DNA of 64,000 nt from Actinomyces oris (GTDB lineage Bacteria > Actinomycetota > Actinomycetes > Actinomycetales > Actinomycetaceae), in NCBI RefSeq assembly GCF_006546825.1, contig NZ_VICC01000002.1, positions 62,001 to 126,000 of the forward strand, written 5' to 3'. Both the position numbers and the translations under genes were made by a program. Below, one piece after another: positions 44,926-55,525 of this stretch (position 1 is the first letter of the stretch; every line of letters starts with the position of its first letter). The notes beneath the pieces are model-generated. The model saw only the letters and a list, made by a program, of their open reading frames with translations. It ran no database searches and had not been told where the DNA came from.

Positions 44926-46710
44926 ATGACTGACAGCACGATCAACGCCGCCGCCTCACCGCAGCAGGCCACCCAGGACCACCGCCACTACCTGCGCCCT
45001 CACTACCAGCCCGGCATCCCGGCGGCGATCGAGGTTCCCGACGCGCCGCTGAGCGAGCTGCTGGAGACAGCGGCGCGCTTCTACCCCGATCGGGTCGCCA
45101 TCGACTTCCTGGGCGCGGAGATGACCTACCGCGAGCTGCTGGAGGCCTCGGAGCGGGCGGCGCAGGTGCTGCGGACCTCGGGGGTGCACAAGGGCGACCG
45201 GGTGGCCCTCATCATGCCGAACTGTCCGCAGCACGCCGTGGCCCTCTACGGGGCGCTGCGCATCGGCGCGGTCGTGGCAGAGCACAACCCGCTGGCGCCC
45301 GCCGAGGAGATCCGCTCCCAGCTGGACGCGCACGGAGCCCGCGTCGTCATCGTGTGGGAGAAGGGCGTCGGCCTCGTCACCGATCCCCGTCCGGCTTCAG
45401 GCGCCGACGGCGATGCGCTCCAGGGGCGCACGGTCTTCAGCGTGGACCTCTCAGCCGCAATGCCGGTGCGTCTGCGCGCCGCGCTGCGGCTCCCGGTGGA
45501 GCGGGCCCGCCGGCAGCGGGCCGCCTTCCGGGCACAGAGCCTGCCTGCGGGGGTGCGCTCCTGGGACAAGGAGGTGGCCGGCGCCCACCGGATCCCCTCA
45601 CGCTTCCCCTACCCGGCCGGCTCCGACATCGCGGTCCTGCTGCACACCGGTGGGACGACCGGCACCCCCAAGGCGGCGATGCTCACGCACACCAATCTGC
45701 GGGCCAACGCCAACCAGGCCATCGCCTGGGTGCCGATGCTGCATGAGGGCGGAGAGAACTTCCTGTGCCTGCTGCCCTTCTTCCACGCCTTCGGGCTGAC
45801 CTTCAACCTCTTCTGCGCGGTGCAGAAGGCCGCCACCCAGGTGATGCTGCCCAAGTTCTCGGTGGATCAGGTGCTCGCCGCGCACGAGCGGCGTCCCTTC
45901 ACCTTCTTCGTCGGCGTGCCGGTCATGTTCGAGAGGATCCTCGACGGCGCCCAGAAGCGGGGCACGAAGCTGGGGACCCTGCGCTACGGGGTGTGCGGGG
46001 CGGCCCCGATGCCGCCGGAGGTCGGGGCCCGGTGGGAGAAGGCGACCGGCGGCTTCTTCGTCGAGGGCTACGGCATGACTGAGACCAGTCCGATCGTCGC
46101 GGGCACACCCATGGGGCCCTCGCGGCGGCTGGGTGCGCTGGGCCTGCCCTTCCCGTCCACGGACGTGCGCATCGTGGACCCCGAGGACCCGGACCCCGAC
46201 CGGGAGGTGCCCGACGGCGAGCCGGGTGAGCTGCTGGTGCGCGGCCCCCAGGTCTTCGCCGGCTACTGGGAGGACGAGGCGGCCACGCAGGCCGCGATCC
46301 TGCCGGGCGGCTGGCTGCGCACGGGCGACATCGTGCGCAGGGAGGACTCCTTCCTGTGGATGGCAGACCGCAAGCGCGAGCTGATCCTCACCGGTGGCTT
46401 CAACGTCTACCCCAGTCAGGTGGAGGCCGCGATCCGTTCCCTGACGGGCGTGGCCGATGTCGCGGTCGTGGGGCTTCCCGACGGCGCGATGGGCGAGCTC
46501 GTGTGCGCCGCCGTCGTCCTGGCTGAGGGGACCGCGCCGGGGTCGGTGACCCTGGAGGCGGTGCGGGAGCACGCCGAGCGGACGATCCCGCGCTACGCGC
46601 TGCCGCACCGCCTGGAGGTCATCGAGGAGATGCCGCGCTCCCAGATCGGCAAGATCCTGCGCCGCGTCGTGCGCGAGCAGGTGCTCGCAAGAATCACGGA
46701 AGAGGGCTGA
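44926..46710 (+). CDS. Long-chain acyl-CoA ligase (AMP-forming), second of a tandem pair
   Basis: 594 residues, clearly a paralogue of the preceding gene over its full length: LLHTGGTTGTPKAAMLTH near 238, GYGMTETSPIVAG near 381, GWLRTGDIV, DRKRELILTGGFNVYPSQVE and SQIGKILRRVVREQ. It lacks the long tail of the first copy. The start ATG at 44926 has no strong ribosome site, so coupling to the upstream gene is possible. Different residues around the acyl pocket would be expected to give a different chain-length preference, but that cannot be read directly. Confidence 0.9.
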   Translation: MTDSTINAAASPQQATQDHRHYLRPHYQPGIPAAIEVPDAPLSELLETAARFYPDRVAIDFLGAEMTYRELLEASERAAQVLRTSGVHKGDRVALIMPNCPQHAVALYGALRIGAVVAEHNPLAPAEEIRSQLDAHGARVVIVWEKGVGLVTDPRPASGADGDALQGRTVFSVDLSAAMPVRLRAALRLPVERARRQRAAFRAQSLPAGVRSWDKEVAGAHRIPSRFPYPAGSDIAVLLHTGGTTGTPKAAMLTHTNLRANANQAIAWVPMLHEGGENFLCLLPFFHAFGLTFNLFCAVQKAATQVMLPKFSVDQVLAAHERRPFTFFVGVPVMFERILDGAQKRGTKLGTLRYGVCGAAPMPPEVGARWEKATGGFFVEGYGMTETSPIVAGTPMGPSRRLGALGLPFPSTDVRIVDPEDPDPDREVPDGEPGELLVRGPQVFAGYWEDEAATQAAILPGGWLRTGDIVRREDSFLWMADRKRELILTGGFNVYPSQVEAAIRSLTGVADVAVVGLPDGAMGELVCAAVVLAEGTAPGSVTLEAVREHAERTIPRYALPHRLEVIEEMPRSQIGKILRRVVREQVLARITEEG

Positions 46711-46749
46711 GCGGCCGCGGTACCGGTCGTCTCTGAGCCCGCCCGGGGC

Positions 46750-47196
46750 TTACGGGGTCAGTGCCCGCTCCCAGGGCTCGACGTCGCCGGGGACGACCCG
46801 GAAGATCGGGTGCGCCTCAAGCCGCTCGGGCAGGGGCAGGAGGTCGGGGGCGCGGCCGGCCAGCTTGGCCTCAAGGTGTCTGCGCTCCAGGTCCATCTGC
46901 CCCTCGGTGACCGTCAGGCTGACACCGGTGCACTCGGCCTCAGGCAGGTCGATGCGGGTGGCGTCGAAGCGGTAGCCGCGCCGGACGGCCTCCTGGCGCA
47001 GTCCCCACAGGTAGGCGCCCACCGCCACCACCGGGGTGACCGGATCAGGGGCGGCACGGAAGCGTTCGAGCTGGGGGTGGTTGCGGTAGCCGCGGGTACG
47101 TCCGGCCAGGACCGCCTGGGCCAGGAGTGACTCGCGCCAGCAGGCCACCAGGCCCGCACGGTCCAGGTGGCTCGGGTGCAGCGACCACATGCGCAT
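46750..47196 (-). CDS. Pyrimidine-dimer DNA glycosylase family protein (T4 endonuclease V-like)
   Basis: 148 residues. RMWSLHPSHLDRAGLVACWRE, LLAQAVLAG, GYRNHPQLERF and VGAYLWGLRQEAVRRGYRFD follow the Pyr_excise (PF03013) pattern, including the conserved His/Arg residues. T4 endonuclease V uses the amino group of Thr2; here the residue after Met is Arg (ATG 47196) or Trp (ATG 47190), so the nucleophile is uncertain and the enzyme may act on another lesion or not at all. It lies 22 bases after the dapA stop, so it may end the dapA transcript, and converges with the acyl-CoA ligases. Confidence 0.8.
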   Translation of the reverse strand: MRMWSLHPSHLDRAGLVACWRESLLAQAVLAGRTRGYRNHPQLERFRAAPDPVTPVVAVGAYLWGLRQEAVRRGYRFDATRIDLPEAECTGVSLTVTEGQMDLERRHLEAKLAGRAPDLLPLPERLEAHPIFRVVPGDVEPWERALTP

Positions 47197-47218
47197 GGCG
47201 GCAGTGCGCTTCCGGTTC

Positions 47219-48115
47219 TCAGAGCAGCCCGGAGGCGGCCAGGACATCGCGCAGGGTGGCGACCTCGGTCTCCTCGGCTCGCACCAGGGGCAGGCGCAGG
47301 GTGGGGCTGGGCAGGCGTCCCTGGAGGTGCAGGGCCTCCTTGGCCATGACGGCTCCCTGCCCGCCGCCCATGATGGCGTGGACCAGGGGGCGCAGGCTGC
47401 GGGCGAGGGTGCGGGCGCTGGCCAGGTCGCCGGCGTCGACGGCGTCGATCATCTGGCGCCAGGAGTGGGCGTCGGCGTGGGCGGCCACGGAGATGACGCC
47501 GGAGGCGCCGTGGGTGAGCCAGGCGAAGTTGAGGCCGTCGTCGCCGGAGTAGTACTCCAGGCCGGTGGACTCCATGCGGCGGAAGCCCTGCTCGACGTCC
47601 CCGGTGGCGTCCTTGACGGCCTTGACGCGGGGGTTCTCGGCCAGGCGGGCCAGGGTCTCCTCGGTGATCTTCACGCCGGTGCGTCCGGGGATGTCGTAGA
47701 CCATGACGGGCAGGTCGGTGGCCTCCACGACGGCGTTGATGTGCCGGTAGACGCCCTCCTGGCTGGGGCGGTTGTAGTAGGGGGCGTTGATGAGCAGGCC
47801 CTCGGCGCCGGCCTCCTGGGAGGCCACGCCGATGCGCACCGCGTGGGCGGTGTCGTTGGAGCCGGCGCCGGCCATGATCATGGCGCGACCGGCCAGGGCG
47901 TCCTTGACCTGGCGGATCAGCTCCTGCTTCTCGGGAGTGTGGGTGGTCGGGGACTCACCGGTGGTGCCCGACAGGAGGATCAGGTCAGCGCCGTCATCGA
48001 CCAGGCTGACCGCCAGGGCTCGGGCGGCGTCGAAGTCCACCTCCCCACTGGGCGTGAAGGGGGTGACCATGGCGACGCCGACGGAACCGAAGCTGCGGGA
48101 GGGGGCTGCGCTCAT
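47219..48115 (-). CDS. dapA: 4-hydroxy-tetrahydrodipicolinate synthase
   Basis: First committed step of lysine/diaminopimelate synthesis: pyruvate plus aspartate semialdehyde. 298 residues, full length TIM barrel. VTPFTPSGEVDF, LLSGTTGESPTT, NAPYYNRPSQEG and the Schiff-base Lys in RVKAVKDATGD near residue 170. It works with dapB encoded 1 kb away on the same strand, separated by a plus-strand acetyltransferase. A -10-like TAGGGT is exactly 6 bases before the ATG. Confidence 0.96.
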   Translation of the reverse strand: MSAAPSRSFGSVGVAMVTPFTPSGEVDFDAARALAVSLVDDGADLILLSGTTGESPTTHTPEKQELIRQVKDALAGRAMIMAGAGSNDTAHAVRIGVASQEAGAEGLLINAPYYNRPSQEGVYRHINAVVEATDLPVMVYDIPGRTGVKITEETLARLAENPRVKAVKDATGDVEQGFRRMESTGLEYYSGDDGLNFAWLTHGASGVISVAAHADAHSWRQMIDAVDAGDLASARTLARSLRPLVHAIMGGGQGAVMAKEALHLQGRLPSPTLRLPLVRAEETEVATLRDVLAASGLL

Positions 48116-48121
48116 GGCGCC

Positions 48122-48127
48122 ACCCTA
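48122..48127 (-). promoter_or_regulatory. Putative -10 hexamer of a leaderless dapA transcript
   Basis: Minus strand TAGGGT, GGCGCC, ATG. The same order occurs upstream of dapB, with nearly identical bases. If correct, dapA has its own start and is not solely read from dapB. Confidence 0.5.
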
Positions 48128-48224
48128 ACGTGCACCCGGCCCACCGAGGGGCTCATCTCATGATCTGTCCCATAGGTACCTCTCCACTCCCGGATGTACT
48201 CAGAGACCAGGAAGGGCCGTCACT

Positions 48225-48230
48225 TAGGCT
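48225..48230 (+). promoter_or_regulatory. Putative -10 of a leaderless acetyltransferase transcript
   Basis: TAGGCT followed by CGGTCC and the ATG at 48237. It is divergent from the dapA -10, about 100 bases away. No ribosome site is seen. Confidence 0.5.
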
Positions 48231-48236
48231 CGGTCC

Positions 48237-49013
48237 ATGACCTCCTCGACCCCCTCGCCTGCATCGCCATCATCGTCCTCATCGCCTTCATCGCCCTCCG
48301 GGAGCCGGGACGGCTCCGTCCTGGGCGCCGATCCGCTGGCCGGGCTGAACCCGGATGCGGATACACGCGCCCCGCACCGCCACTTCCCCGAGGTCCACAA
48401 CTGTGCGGAGCATGACCATGACGGCCCCCAGGCATCGGGGGGCTTCGTGCGCCCGGCTCGGGCGGAGGACCTGACGGCGATCGGGCAGGTCCAGGCCGCC
48501 ACCATGTTGGCCTCCCTGGAGGCCGGCCACACCGCCGAACACGGTGCGCCCCTGCCCGAGGGCGTGCGGGCGATGATCGCCGCCCCCGTCATCGCGGCGG
48601 GCTGGGAGGCAGCGGTGACCGAGCCGCCCTCGCCCGAGCACCACGTCCTGGTGGCCACCACCGCCCAGGCGGATGCTGCGAGCCGGACGGTGGTGGGCCT
48701 GCTGGGCCTGGCCCCCACCCAGTCCATGGACGCCGAGGGGCACGTCGATGAGGCCGGGGTGCAGGCCGTGGAGGTCACGGCCCTGGGCGTGGAGCCGGCC
48801 AGTCAGCGCCGCGGGCACGGCTCTCGGCTCCTGGCGGCTGCCGTGGACCTGGCCCGTCAGGACGGCGCCAGGGCGCTCGTGGCCTGGGCGGTGCGCGGGG
48901 ACGAATCGATCAGCCGGATTCTGACCTCGGTGGGCATGGCGCCCACCGGGGCCCACCGGGTGCTCGGCGTCGGCGAGGGCATCACTGAGGACTGCTGGGC
49001 GGCCTCGCTGTAG
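48237..49013 (+). CDS. GNAT-family N-acetyltransferase
   Basis: 258 residues. The first 65 are Ser/Pro-rich and then His/Asp-containing linker; the fold starts at FVRPARAEDLTAIGQVQAA. HVLVATT, VEVTALGVEPASQRRGHGSRLL (acetyl-CoA loop RRGHGS) and ILTSVGMAPTGAHRVLG complete a normal GNAT core. The substrate is unknown. It sits on the opposite strand between dapA and dapB. Confidence 0.82.
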   Translation: MTSSTPSPASPSSSSSPSSPSGSRDGSVLGADPLAGLNPDADTRAPHRHFPEVHNCAEHDHDGPQASGGFVRPARAEDLTAIGQVQAATMLASLEAGHTAEHGAPLPEGVRAMIAAPVIAAGWEAAVTEPPSPEHHVLVATTAQADAASRTVVGLLGLAPTQSMDAEGHVDEAGVQAVEVTALGVEPASQRRGHGSRLLAAAVDLARQDGARALVAWAVRGDESISRILTSVGMAPTGAHRVLGVGEGITEDCWAASL

Positions 49014-49042
49014 CGCCTCACCGACCCCGACTGGCTCCCGTC

Positions 49043-49795
49043 TCAGAGGTCAAGCAGGGCGTCCAGGCCGATGGTCAGGCCGGGGCGGCTGGAGACCTGC
49101 CGCACGGCGAGGACCACGCCGGGCATGAAGGAGGCCCGGTCGAAGGAGTCGGTGCGGATGGTCAGCTGCTCGCCGGGGTTGCCGAGCACGACCTCCTCGT
49201 GGGCGGTCAGCCCCCGCAGGCGCACGGCGTGGACGTGGACGCCGTCGACGACGGCCCCACGGGCGCCGTCGGGGTCGGTCTGAGTGGCGTCCGGCATGGC
49301 GCCCAGGCCCGCCTCGGCGCGGGCGGCGGCAATGCCCTGGGCGGTGGCGACCGCGGTGCCCGAGGGCGCGTCGACCTTGTTCGGGTGGTGAAGCTCGATG
49401 ACCTCGGCGGACTCGAAGTAGGGGGCGGCCTTCGCGGCGAAGCTCATGGCCAGCACAGCGGACAGGGCGAAGTTCGGGGCGATGAGGACGCTGCGGCCGG
49501 CGGCCTCGGGACGGGCCAGGTGCTCACGGATGCGCCCGTAGGACTCCTCGTTCCAGCCGGTGGTGCCCACGACGACGTCCACTCCGGCGTCGAGCAGGGC
49601 GTGAACATTGGCCTCAGTGACGCTGGGGACGGTGAAGTCGACGGCGACATCGGCGCCCGCCAGGTGCTCGGCGTCGAGGGTGTCCCCCACGTCCAGGCGG
49701 GCCACGAGCTCAAGGCCCTCGGCGTCCTGGACCGCCTGGCAGACGGTCGATCCCATGCGCCCGGCGGCGCCCACAACAGCTACGCGAATCGTCAT
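49043..49795 (-). CDS. dapB: 4-hydroxy-tetrahydrodipicolinate reductase
   Basis: Second step of the lysine/diaminopimelate pathway, NAD(P)H-dependent. 250 residues. VAVVGAAGRMGSTVCQAV is the dinucleotide loop, VDFTVPSVTEANV, VGTTGWNEESY and the substrate site IELHHPNKVDAPSGTA near residues 131-146 with the catalytic His pair and Lys. It is on the same strand as dapA and provides its next reaction. Confidence 0.96.
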   Translation of the reverse strand: MTIRVAVVGAAGRMGSTVCQAVQDAEGLELVARLDVGDTLDAEHLAGADVAVDFTVPSVTEANVHALLDAGVDVVVGTTGWNEESYGRIREHLARPEAAGRSVLIAPNFALSAVLAMSFAAKAAPYFESAEVIELHHPNKVDAPSGTAVATAQGIAAARAEAGLGAMPDATQTDPDGARGAVVDGVHVHAVRLRGLTAHEEVVLGNPGEQLTIRTDSFDRASFMPGVVLAVRQVSSRPGLTIGLDALLDL

Positions 49796-49801
49796 GGCCC
49801 C

Positions 49802-49807
49802 ACCCTA
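49802..49807 (-). promoter_or_regulatory. Putative -10 hexamer of a leaderless dapB transcript
   Basis: Minus strand TAGGGT, GGGGCC, ATG, nearly the same as upstream of dapA and dnaE. Confidence 0.5.
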
Positions 49808-50008
49808 GCGACTCACCCGCCCACCGCGAGGTCACGTCCGCCTCCCGACACCGACTCCGGTTGTCCAGCCCTGGACGTTCTGGATCCGCCTCAGGTGGGA
49901 GACTGCATGTGTCCCCCACGGGGGAGCAGCCGGGAGTCGATCCGAACAGAGTCACCAATCATGATGGATGCTGAAGGCACTCCCACATCATCAGAAAGGG
50001 AACCGCTC

Positions 50009-50896
50009 GTGACTACAACCGCGGAGCAAGCACCAGCCGCCGCGCCCCAGGCATTCTCCAAGGCGCCCGGTACCGGGGTTGCCCTCGTCACTGGCGCCTC
50101 CTCCGGCATCGGCGAGGACACCGCCCACAAGCTCCGGGCACTGGGCTACATCGTCTACGGCGCAGCCCGTCGTACCAACCGTCTCCAGGCCCTGACCGCC
50201 GACGGCATCCGCCCGCTGGCCATGGACGTCACCGACGACGCCTCCATGAGCTCCGGCGTCAACCGCATCCTGGAGGAGACCGGACGCATCGACGTCCTGG
50301 TCAACAACGCCGGCTACGGCTCCTACGGCGCCATCGAGGACGTCCCGATCAACGAGGCCCGCCGCCAGTTCGAGGTCAACGTCTTCGGTCTGGCGCGCCT
50401 GACCCAGCTCATCACCCCGCACATGCGAACCCGGGGCTCGGGCACCATCATCAACATCTCCTCCATCGGCGGGAGGCTGACCACACCACTGGGCGGCTGG
50501 TACCACGCCACCAAGTACGCCGTCGAGGCCCTGAGCGACGCGCTACGCATCGAGCTGTCTCCTTTCGGGATTAACGTCGTCGTGGTCGAGCCCGGCGGCA
50601 TCCGCACCGAATGGGCATCGATCGCCGCCGATCACCTCGAGGCCACGGCCGAGGGCAGTGCCTACGCCGACCAGATCCGAGACGTGGCCGGAGCCATGCG
50701 CAGCGAGTCAAACCGGCGGCACTACTCCCCGCCGGAGGTCATCGCTCGTACCGTCGGCAAGATCGTCACCGCCCGTCACCCCCGGACCCGCTACGCCGTG
50801 GGCTTCATGGCCAAGCCGCTCATTGCCGCGCGCCGAGTCCTGCCCGACCGCGCCTTCGATCAGCTCATCAGTGCCGCCTTCGGCTTCCGGCGCTGA
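50009..50896 (+). CDS. Short-chain dehydrogenase/reductase (classical SDR)
   Basis: 295 residues. Cofactor loop VTGASSGIGEDTA near residue 23, ARRTNRLQAL suggesting NADP preference, NNAGYGSYG, catalytic Ser in NISSIGG and the Tyr/Lys pair in YHATKYAVEAL, then PGGIRTEW. It belongs to the broad SDR group often annotated as oxidoreductase; the substrate is unknown. GTG at 50009 has AAGGGA 9 bases upstream; ATG at 49961 would add 16 residues. It lies between dapB and the M16 peptidase on the opposite strand. Confidence 0.87.
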   Translation: MTTTAEQAPAAAPQAFSKAPGTGVALVTGASSGIGEDTAHKLRALGYIVYGAARRTNRLQALTADGIRPLAMDVTDDASMSSGVNRILEETGRIDVLVNNAGYGSYGAIEDVPINEARRQFEVNVFGLARLTQLITPHMRTRGSGTIINISSIGGRLTTPLGGWYHATKYAVEALSDALRIELSPFGINVVVVEPGGIRTEWASIAADHLEATAEGSAYADQIRDVAGAMRSESNRRHYSPPEVIARTVGKIVTARHPRTRYAVGFMAKPLIAARRVLPDRAFDQLISAAFGFRR

Positions 50897-50907
50897 GCAA
50901 CGCTCAG
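50893..50907 (+). terminator. Small hairpin over the SDR stop codon
   Basis: CTGAGC and GCTCAG pair around AAC; the TGA stop lies in the first arm. Weak but well placed as a transcript end. Confidence 0.4.
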
Positions 50908-51148
50908 GCCCACACTGACCAGTAGCACCAGGGGCCAACGACTGGAATCAGCCTGTTGGTGTCCAGATCGGAGACAAAGGACCTCCACCTCTTAGAGCGC
51001 AGGCTGGAGAACCTTGGAATCATGCGGTTGCGCATCGGCTGGATGAGAGCGATCCGCGCCTTTGTCACCGATTTGGACACTCAGCCCCTCTTCTGGCTCC
51101 TGCGGCGTTCGATGAGCGGGTCATGGCCCCGTCGGTTGCCGACAGCCG

Positions 51149-52570
51149 TCAGTCGACCGGGCCCACCAGGATGCGGGCGCGCTTCTGCTCCACCAGCCAG
51201 GCGGCCATCTCCCGGACCTCCTCAGGGGTGACGGCCTCCAGGCGGCGCAGGTTCTCCCCCATGGAGCGCAGGCGCCCGGTGACGACCTCGGCCCGTCCCA
51301 GGCGACCCATACGCGCCAGGGAGTCCTCTCCCCCAAGCACCATGGCCCCGCGCAGCTGGCCGCGGGCGCGCATCATCTCCCGCTCAGTGACCCCATGCTC
51401 GGCGAGCTTCTCAAACTCGCCGATCATGACGGCACACACCTCGTCGACGTCGCCGGGGGCGCAGCCCGCGTAGAGCCCGAAGGCGCCGGCACCGGCGTAG
51501 GAGGTGTCGAAGGCGTAGGTGGTGTAGGCCAGGCCCCGCTTCTCACGCACCTCCTGGAACAGGCGCGAGGACATGCCCCCTCCCAGGATGGTGGTGAGCA
51601 CGCTCATGGCCCAGCGGCGCTCATCGCGTACGGCGATTCCCTGGCAGGTCAGGTACAGGTGGCTCTGCTCGCTCTCGCGCGGGACGGTGATGTCGTGGAC
51701 GTCCAGGGGCGCGAAGGGCTCGATCTCGAAGCGGCGCTCGCGCGGGACGGCATCGGGTGAGGCGTCCCACCCGGCCGCGGCCAGGTCGGCCAGGACCCGC
51801 TCGCAGACCTCGTCGTGGTCGACGGCGCCGGCAGCGGCCACCACGAGGGTGTCGGAGGCGTAGGTGCGCTTGTAGTGCTCCCACACGGCGTCACGCGGAA
51901 CGGCAGTGACAGTCTCGTTGGTACCGCCGATGGGTCGGCCCAGCGGTGTGTCCTCACCGAAGGCGGCGCGGGCGAAGGCCTCCTGGGCGACGTCGGCGGG
52001 GTCGTCGGCGGCGTCGGCCAGCTCGGAGACGATGACGCCGCGCTCGGTCTCAACGTCGGCCGGCTCCAGGAGGGAGGAGGTCACCATGTCGGCGAGCACG
52101 TCAAGGGCCTGCATACCGTCAGGGGCGAGCACACGGGCGTAGTAGGAGGTGTGCTCCTTGGAGGTGGCGGCGTTGGACTCCCCGCCGATCATGTCGAAGG
52201 CCTCGGCGATCTCGTGGGCATCGCGCGTGGCGGTGCCCTTGAACAGCAGGTGCTCCAGGAAGTGGGTGGAGCCCTCCTGGCCGGGCACCTCGTCGCGGCT
52301 GCCGACGCCGAACCACATGCCGATCGAGGCCGAGCGCAGCCCTGGCACGGACTCGGTGATGACGCGCACCCCACCGGGCAGGACCGAGCGGCGGGTGAGA
52401 GCCCCATCGTCGTGCAGGGTCAGCTCGGTGCCGTCACGGCCGGGCCGCCCACGCCCGAGCTCCACCTCGGCGTAGTCAGTCGGGCTCGAGGACTGCCCGG
52501 TCGCGGGGGTCGTGGAGGGCTGAGAGGCCGCCGGCCGGGCTAATCCGGCGCGCATGTCTGGGTTGGTCAC
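51149..52570 (-). CDS. M16-family zinc metallopeptidase
   Basis: 473 residues, the single-chain bacterial type related to mitochondrial processing peptidase. The inverted zinc motif STHFLEHLLFKGT is near residue 100, GGESNAATSKEHTSYYA follows, and ERGVIVSELADAADDP carries the third ligand Glu. The second, inactive M16 repeat runs from about 235 and includes ILGGGMSSRLFQEVREKRGL. The gene usually lies directly after pnp, as here. The start is GTG at 52570. The disordered first 40 residues show no signal peptide, so it is cytosolic. Confidence 0.93.
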   Translation of the reverse strand: MTNPDMRAGLARPAASQPSTTPATGQSSSPTDYAEVELGRGRPGRDGTELTLHDDGALTRRSVLPGGVRVITESVPGLRSASIGMWFGVGSRDEVPGQEGSTHFLEHLLFKGTATRDAHEIAEAFDMIGGESNAATSKEHTSYYARVLAPDGMQALDVLADMVTSSLLEPADVETERGVIVSELADAADDPADVAQEAFARAAFGEDTPLGRPIGGTNETVTAVPRDAVWEHYKRTYASDTLVVAAAGAVDHDEVCERVLADLAAAGWDASPDAVPRERRFEIEPFAPLDVHDITVPRESEQSHLYLTCQGIAVRDERRWAMSVLTTILGGGMSSRLFQEVREKRGLAYTTYAFDTSYAGAGAFGLYAGCAPGDVDEVCAVMIGEFEKLAEHGVTEREMMRARGQLRGAMVLGGEDSLARMGRLGRAEVVTGRLRSMGENLRRLEAVTPEEVREMAAWLVEQKRARILVGPVD

Positions 52571-52576
52571 CCGCGA

Positions 52577-52582
52577 AGACTA
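52577..52582 (-). promoter_or_regulatory. Putative -10 hexamer of a leaderless M16 peptidase transcript
   Basis: Minus strand TAGTCT, TCGCGG, GTG. It lies past the pnp terminator hairpin, so a separate transcript is plausible. Confidence 0.48.
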
Positions 52583-52660
52583 GCGGGCTGGCGGGCCCGG
52601 TGTCGTTCCCGCACCCGGCCGCGTGCTGCCGCGGGCAGCGAACACACTGCCCGATGACGG

Positions 52661-52701
52661 CGGTGTCCCCGCCCGGCCCAGAGGACCGGACGGGGACACC
52701 G
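52661..52701 (-). terminator. pnp terminator hairpin
   Basis: An 11-bp arm (52661-52671) pairs exactly with 52691-52701, about 40 bases after the pnp stop; the loop can fold further by CCGG/CCGG. A smaller hairpin GCTGCC/GGCAGC follows at 52625-52639. Confidence 0.7.
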
Positions 52702-52739
52702 GAGAGATACGTCAGTCGGCTAGGGCCGCTGAACGGGCC

Positions 52740-55097
<2,358 letters not shown>

Positions 55098-55525
55098 GAA
55101 GTCTCTTTCTCGTGATCGTCGTGCCGGGTCCGTGGCCTTCGATCGAGGCCCACGGAGCCAAGTGCTGCCACACGCGGATATCCTTGATCCGACGGCGCGA
55201 GCACGGTTCCGGAGGCCACCACCGAAAACCGACGGGGCCGGCCGCTCCCCGGGTCTCTTCCCGAGGGCGGACTGCGACTCCTCCTTACTCCTGGCCGGCT
55301 CGCACGCTGGGAGAGCATCGATGAGCCGGCGAGTACACGAGGGTACAGCCGCGCAGATTCTATCGTGCGCGGCCACATGATGCCGATCAGCGCCACCGGA
55401 TGCCACGTGAGATGGGACGCGCGGAACCGATGACTTCCTGGACTGAGCTCGCCTGATCGCGACAAAGTGGTGACCAACGTCAGGACAAAGCAGTCCTGTC
55501 CCCTCTCATCTCAGAAGCGTCAACG
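55098..55525. promoter_or_regulatory. 428-base divergent region between pnp and fucO-like gene
   Basis: It carries the pnp leader, about 100 bases or more, and the fucO-like promoter. A small inverted repeat CAGGAC/GTCCTG at 55481-55498 and TGGTGACCA at 55468-55476 lie just before the fucO-like start and could be operator half-sites. No gene seen. Confidence 0.45.

Noticed and set aside
46736-46750. Hairpin AGCCC/GGGCT between the second acyl-CoA ligase and the glycosylase gene
   Set aside because: Only five pairs, and it overlaps the stop codon of the minus-strand gene; too weak to call a terminator.
49199-50008. N-terminal extension of the SDR frame to 49199
   Set aside because: It runs antisense through dapB; the SDR fold starts after 50009.
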